A DNA stretch of 14,017 nt. Origin: JAGOTP01 sp964443315 (GTDB taxonomy: Bacteria; Patescibacteriota; Patescibacteriia; 2-12-FULL-60-25). This document shows positions 13,261 to 14,017 of the stretch, piece by piece (position 1 is the stretch's first letter; every line of letters starts with the position of its first letter). The stretch lies in contig CAYUCP010000020.1 in assembly GCA_964443315.1 (NCBI GenBank), positions 1 through 14,017 of the forward strand. The letters run 5' to 3'. Both the position numbers and the translations under genes were made by a program. Below the pieces are notes generated by a model. The model did not search any database and had not been told where the DNA came from. It saw only the letters and a program-made list of their open reading frames with translations.

Positions 13261-14017
13261 ATGTATACGCAACTCATAGTACCCGACATGACCCTTGACG
13301 GCGCCGCCGAGTATTTAAGAGATAGAATTGTAAGCAAAGAACGAATATTAAATGCATTTCAAAACCTTCCAGCTGACCTCTTTGATTTTCAGAGGCCGTA
13401 CGACTTCATGGATGTTGCAAGTGACCTTTTCAACTATAAAGCAGTATTGATCAAACATAAGATACTGGTTCTACTTAAAAGACATGCAGGGTTCATAGCC
13501 ACTATGACACCGTATCCCCAGGATTTACAAGATATATATGACGATTACAAAGAGATTCGCCTCTCTAAGCTCAATTTAACCCAAAGTTATGAAATCTTGG
13601 TAATAGCTTATATGCTAGAAGACGTTTTTCCTGGTCTATCGAACAAATTTAAAAATCTTGGTGGAATTGCAGTGATTTCATGCTTTGAAAAAGCAGACGG
13701 ACAATTGGTAATAACCACCGATCCAATGGAGACACTGCCATGTACATGTGGATGTCCATCTTTCGTCAATGGGTTAAGAAATGAATTATGGACTCCTATG
13801 AACGTGGTAACCATGAACTGGGATGACAACAAAGTACAACTTTTATTATGTAATCAGCTGTGGGACCAATCACATCATTTTCAATACTATGAAAGTCAAT
13901 GTGAATCTCTTCGAAAGGATCCATGTTTTGTCACTTCATTATATCGATTATTTGCCAAAAATGTTGACAAGCGTCGGAAGGAAAAGGGATTGGTATTCCT
14001 AAATTATACTACCTATG
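13261..14017 (+). CDS. Unknown protein, tandem paralogue, runs off the window
   Basis: An open frame of 252 codons from the ATG at 13261 with no stop before the window ends. An alternative start at 13288 gives MTLDG, which matches the MTLNS start of the broken upstream copy and has a similar distance from its CCAAT. Residues about 51-125 are shared with that copy (DVASDLFN, IKHK, YPQDLQDIYDDYKEI). The part absent from the upstream copy has a CTCGCP cluster near residue 160 and further Cys, perhaps a small metal-binding module. It is mostly helical and polar with no membrane segment. No family is recognised. Confidence 0.75.
   Translation, partial: MYTQLIVPDMTLDGAAEYLRDRIVSKERILNAFQNLPADLFDFQRPYDFMDVASDLFNYKAVLIKHKILVLLKRHAGFIATMTPYPQDLQDIYDDYKEIRLSKLNLTQSYEILVIAYMLEDVFPGLSNKFKNLGGIAVISCFEKADGQLVITTDPMETLPCTCGCPSFVNGLRNELWTPMNVVTMNWDDNKVQLLLCNQLWDQSHHFQYYESQCESLRKDPCFVTSLYRLFAKNVDKRRKEKGLVFLNYTTY

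Noticed and set aside
1..14017. CRISPR array, tRNA, rRNA or transposon
   Set aside because: No regularly spaced identical repeats with unique spacers, no cloverleaf or transposase signature found on either strand by eye.

Overview
The window looks like part of the genome of a large double-stranded DNA virus of a eukaryote, or an endogenised copy of one. Compact genes lie on both strands with gaps of tens of bases. No bacterial operon signals, tRNA, rRNA or convincing introns are visible. Many genes end in an AATAAA poly(A) signal, often overlapping the stop codon. The gene content is virus-like: a family B DNA polymerase, a membrane-anchored RING protein, an F-box protein with ankyrin-like repeats, and many lineage-specific proteins. 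I cannot assign a virus family. The polymerase is family B but too divergent in its core motifs for me to place. The sequence is a scaffold: three runs of exactly 100 N (2804-2903, 5037-5136, 11488-11587) are placeholder gaps of unknown true length.

Layout. 17-2686 (-): DNA polymerase, followed upstream by a promoter rich in CCAAT motifs that runs into gap 1. 2937-4934 (+): F-box/ankyrin-like protein. Around gap 2 are the tail of a minus-strand gene (4958-5036) and the tail of a plus-strand membrane protein (5137-5238). Then come a 58-residue membrane peptide, a multi-pass membrane protein (5448-5852) and a type I membrane RING protein (5890-6609), all on +. 6618-7517 (-): DHH/DHHA1 phosphoesterase. 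7672-10144: minus-strand genes including two paralogues built on a previously unnamed (to me) repeat, plus a coiled-coil ORF whose frame continues past one stop into a cysteine-rich ORF; a small acidic plus-strand gene sits among them. 10221-10682 (+): short signal-anchored protein. 10864-11753 (-): AT-hook/zinc-ribbon protein interrupted by gap 3. 11807-12670 (+): multi-pass membrane protein. 12722-14017 (+): a tandem pair of paralogues, the first broken by an in-frame stop, the second running off the window.

The unifying feature is regulatory. Almost every plausible ATG has a CCAAT (mostly CCAATCA/TGATTGG) element 6 to 45 bases upstream. In several promoters two or three copies are spaced 31-34 bases apart, about three helical turns. 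One promoter module is duplicated upstream of two genes. The elements also decide starts: ORFs opened at TTG or GTG are better begun at the ATG just after the element, and those are the starts given here.

Functionally the window combines replication (polymerase), likely small-nucleotide or nuclease metabolism (DHH protein), ubiquitin-pathway interference (F-box and RING proteins), DNA binding (AT-hook protein) and a set of membrane proteins.
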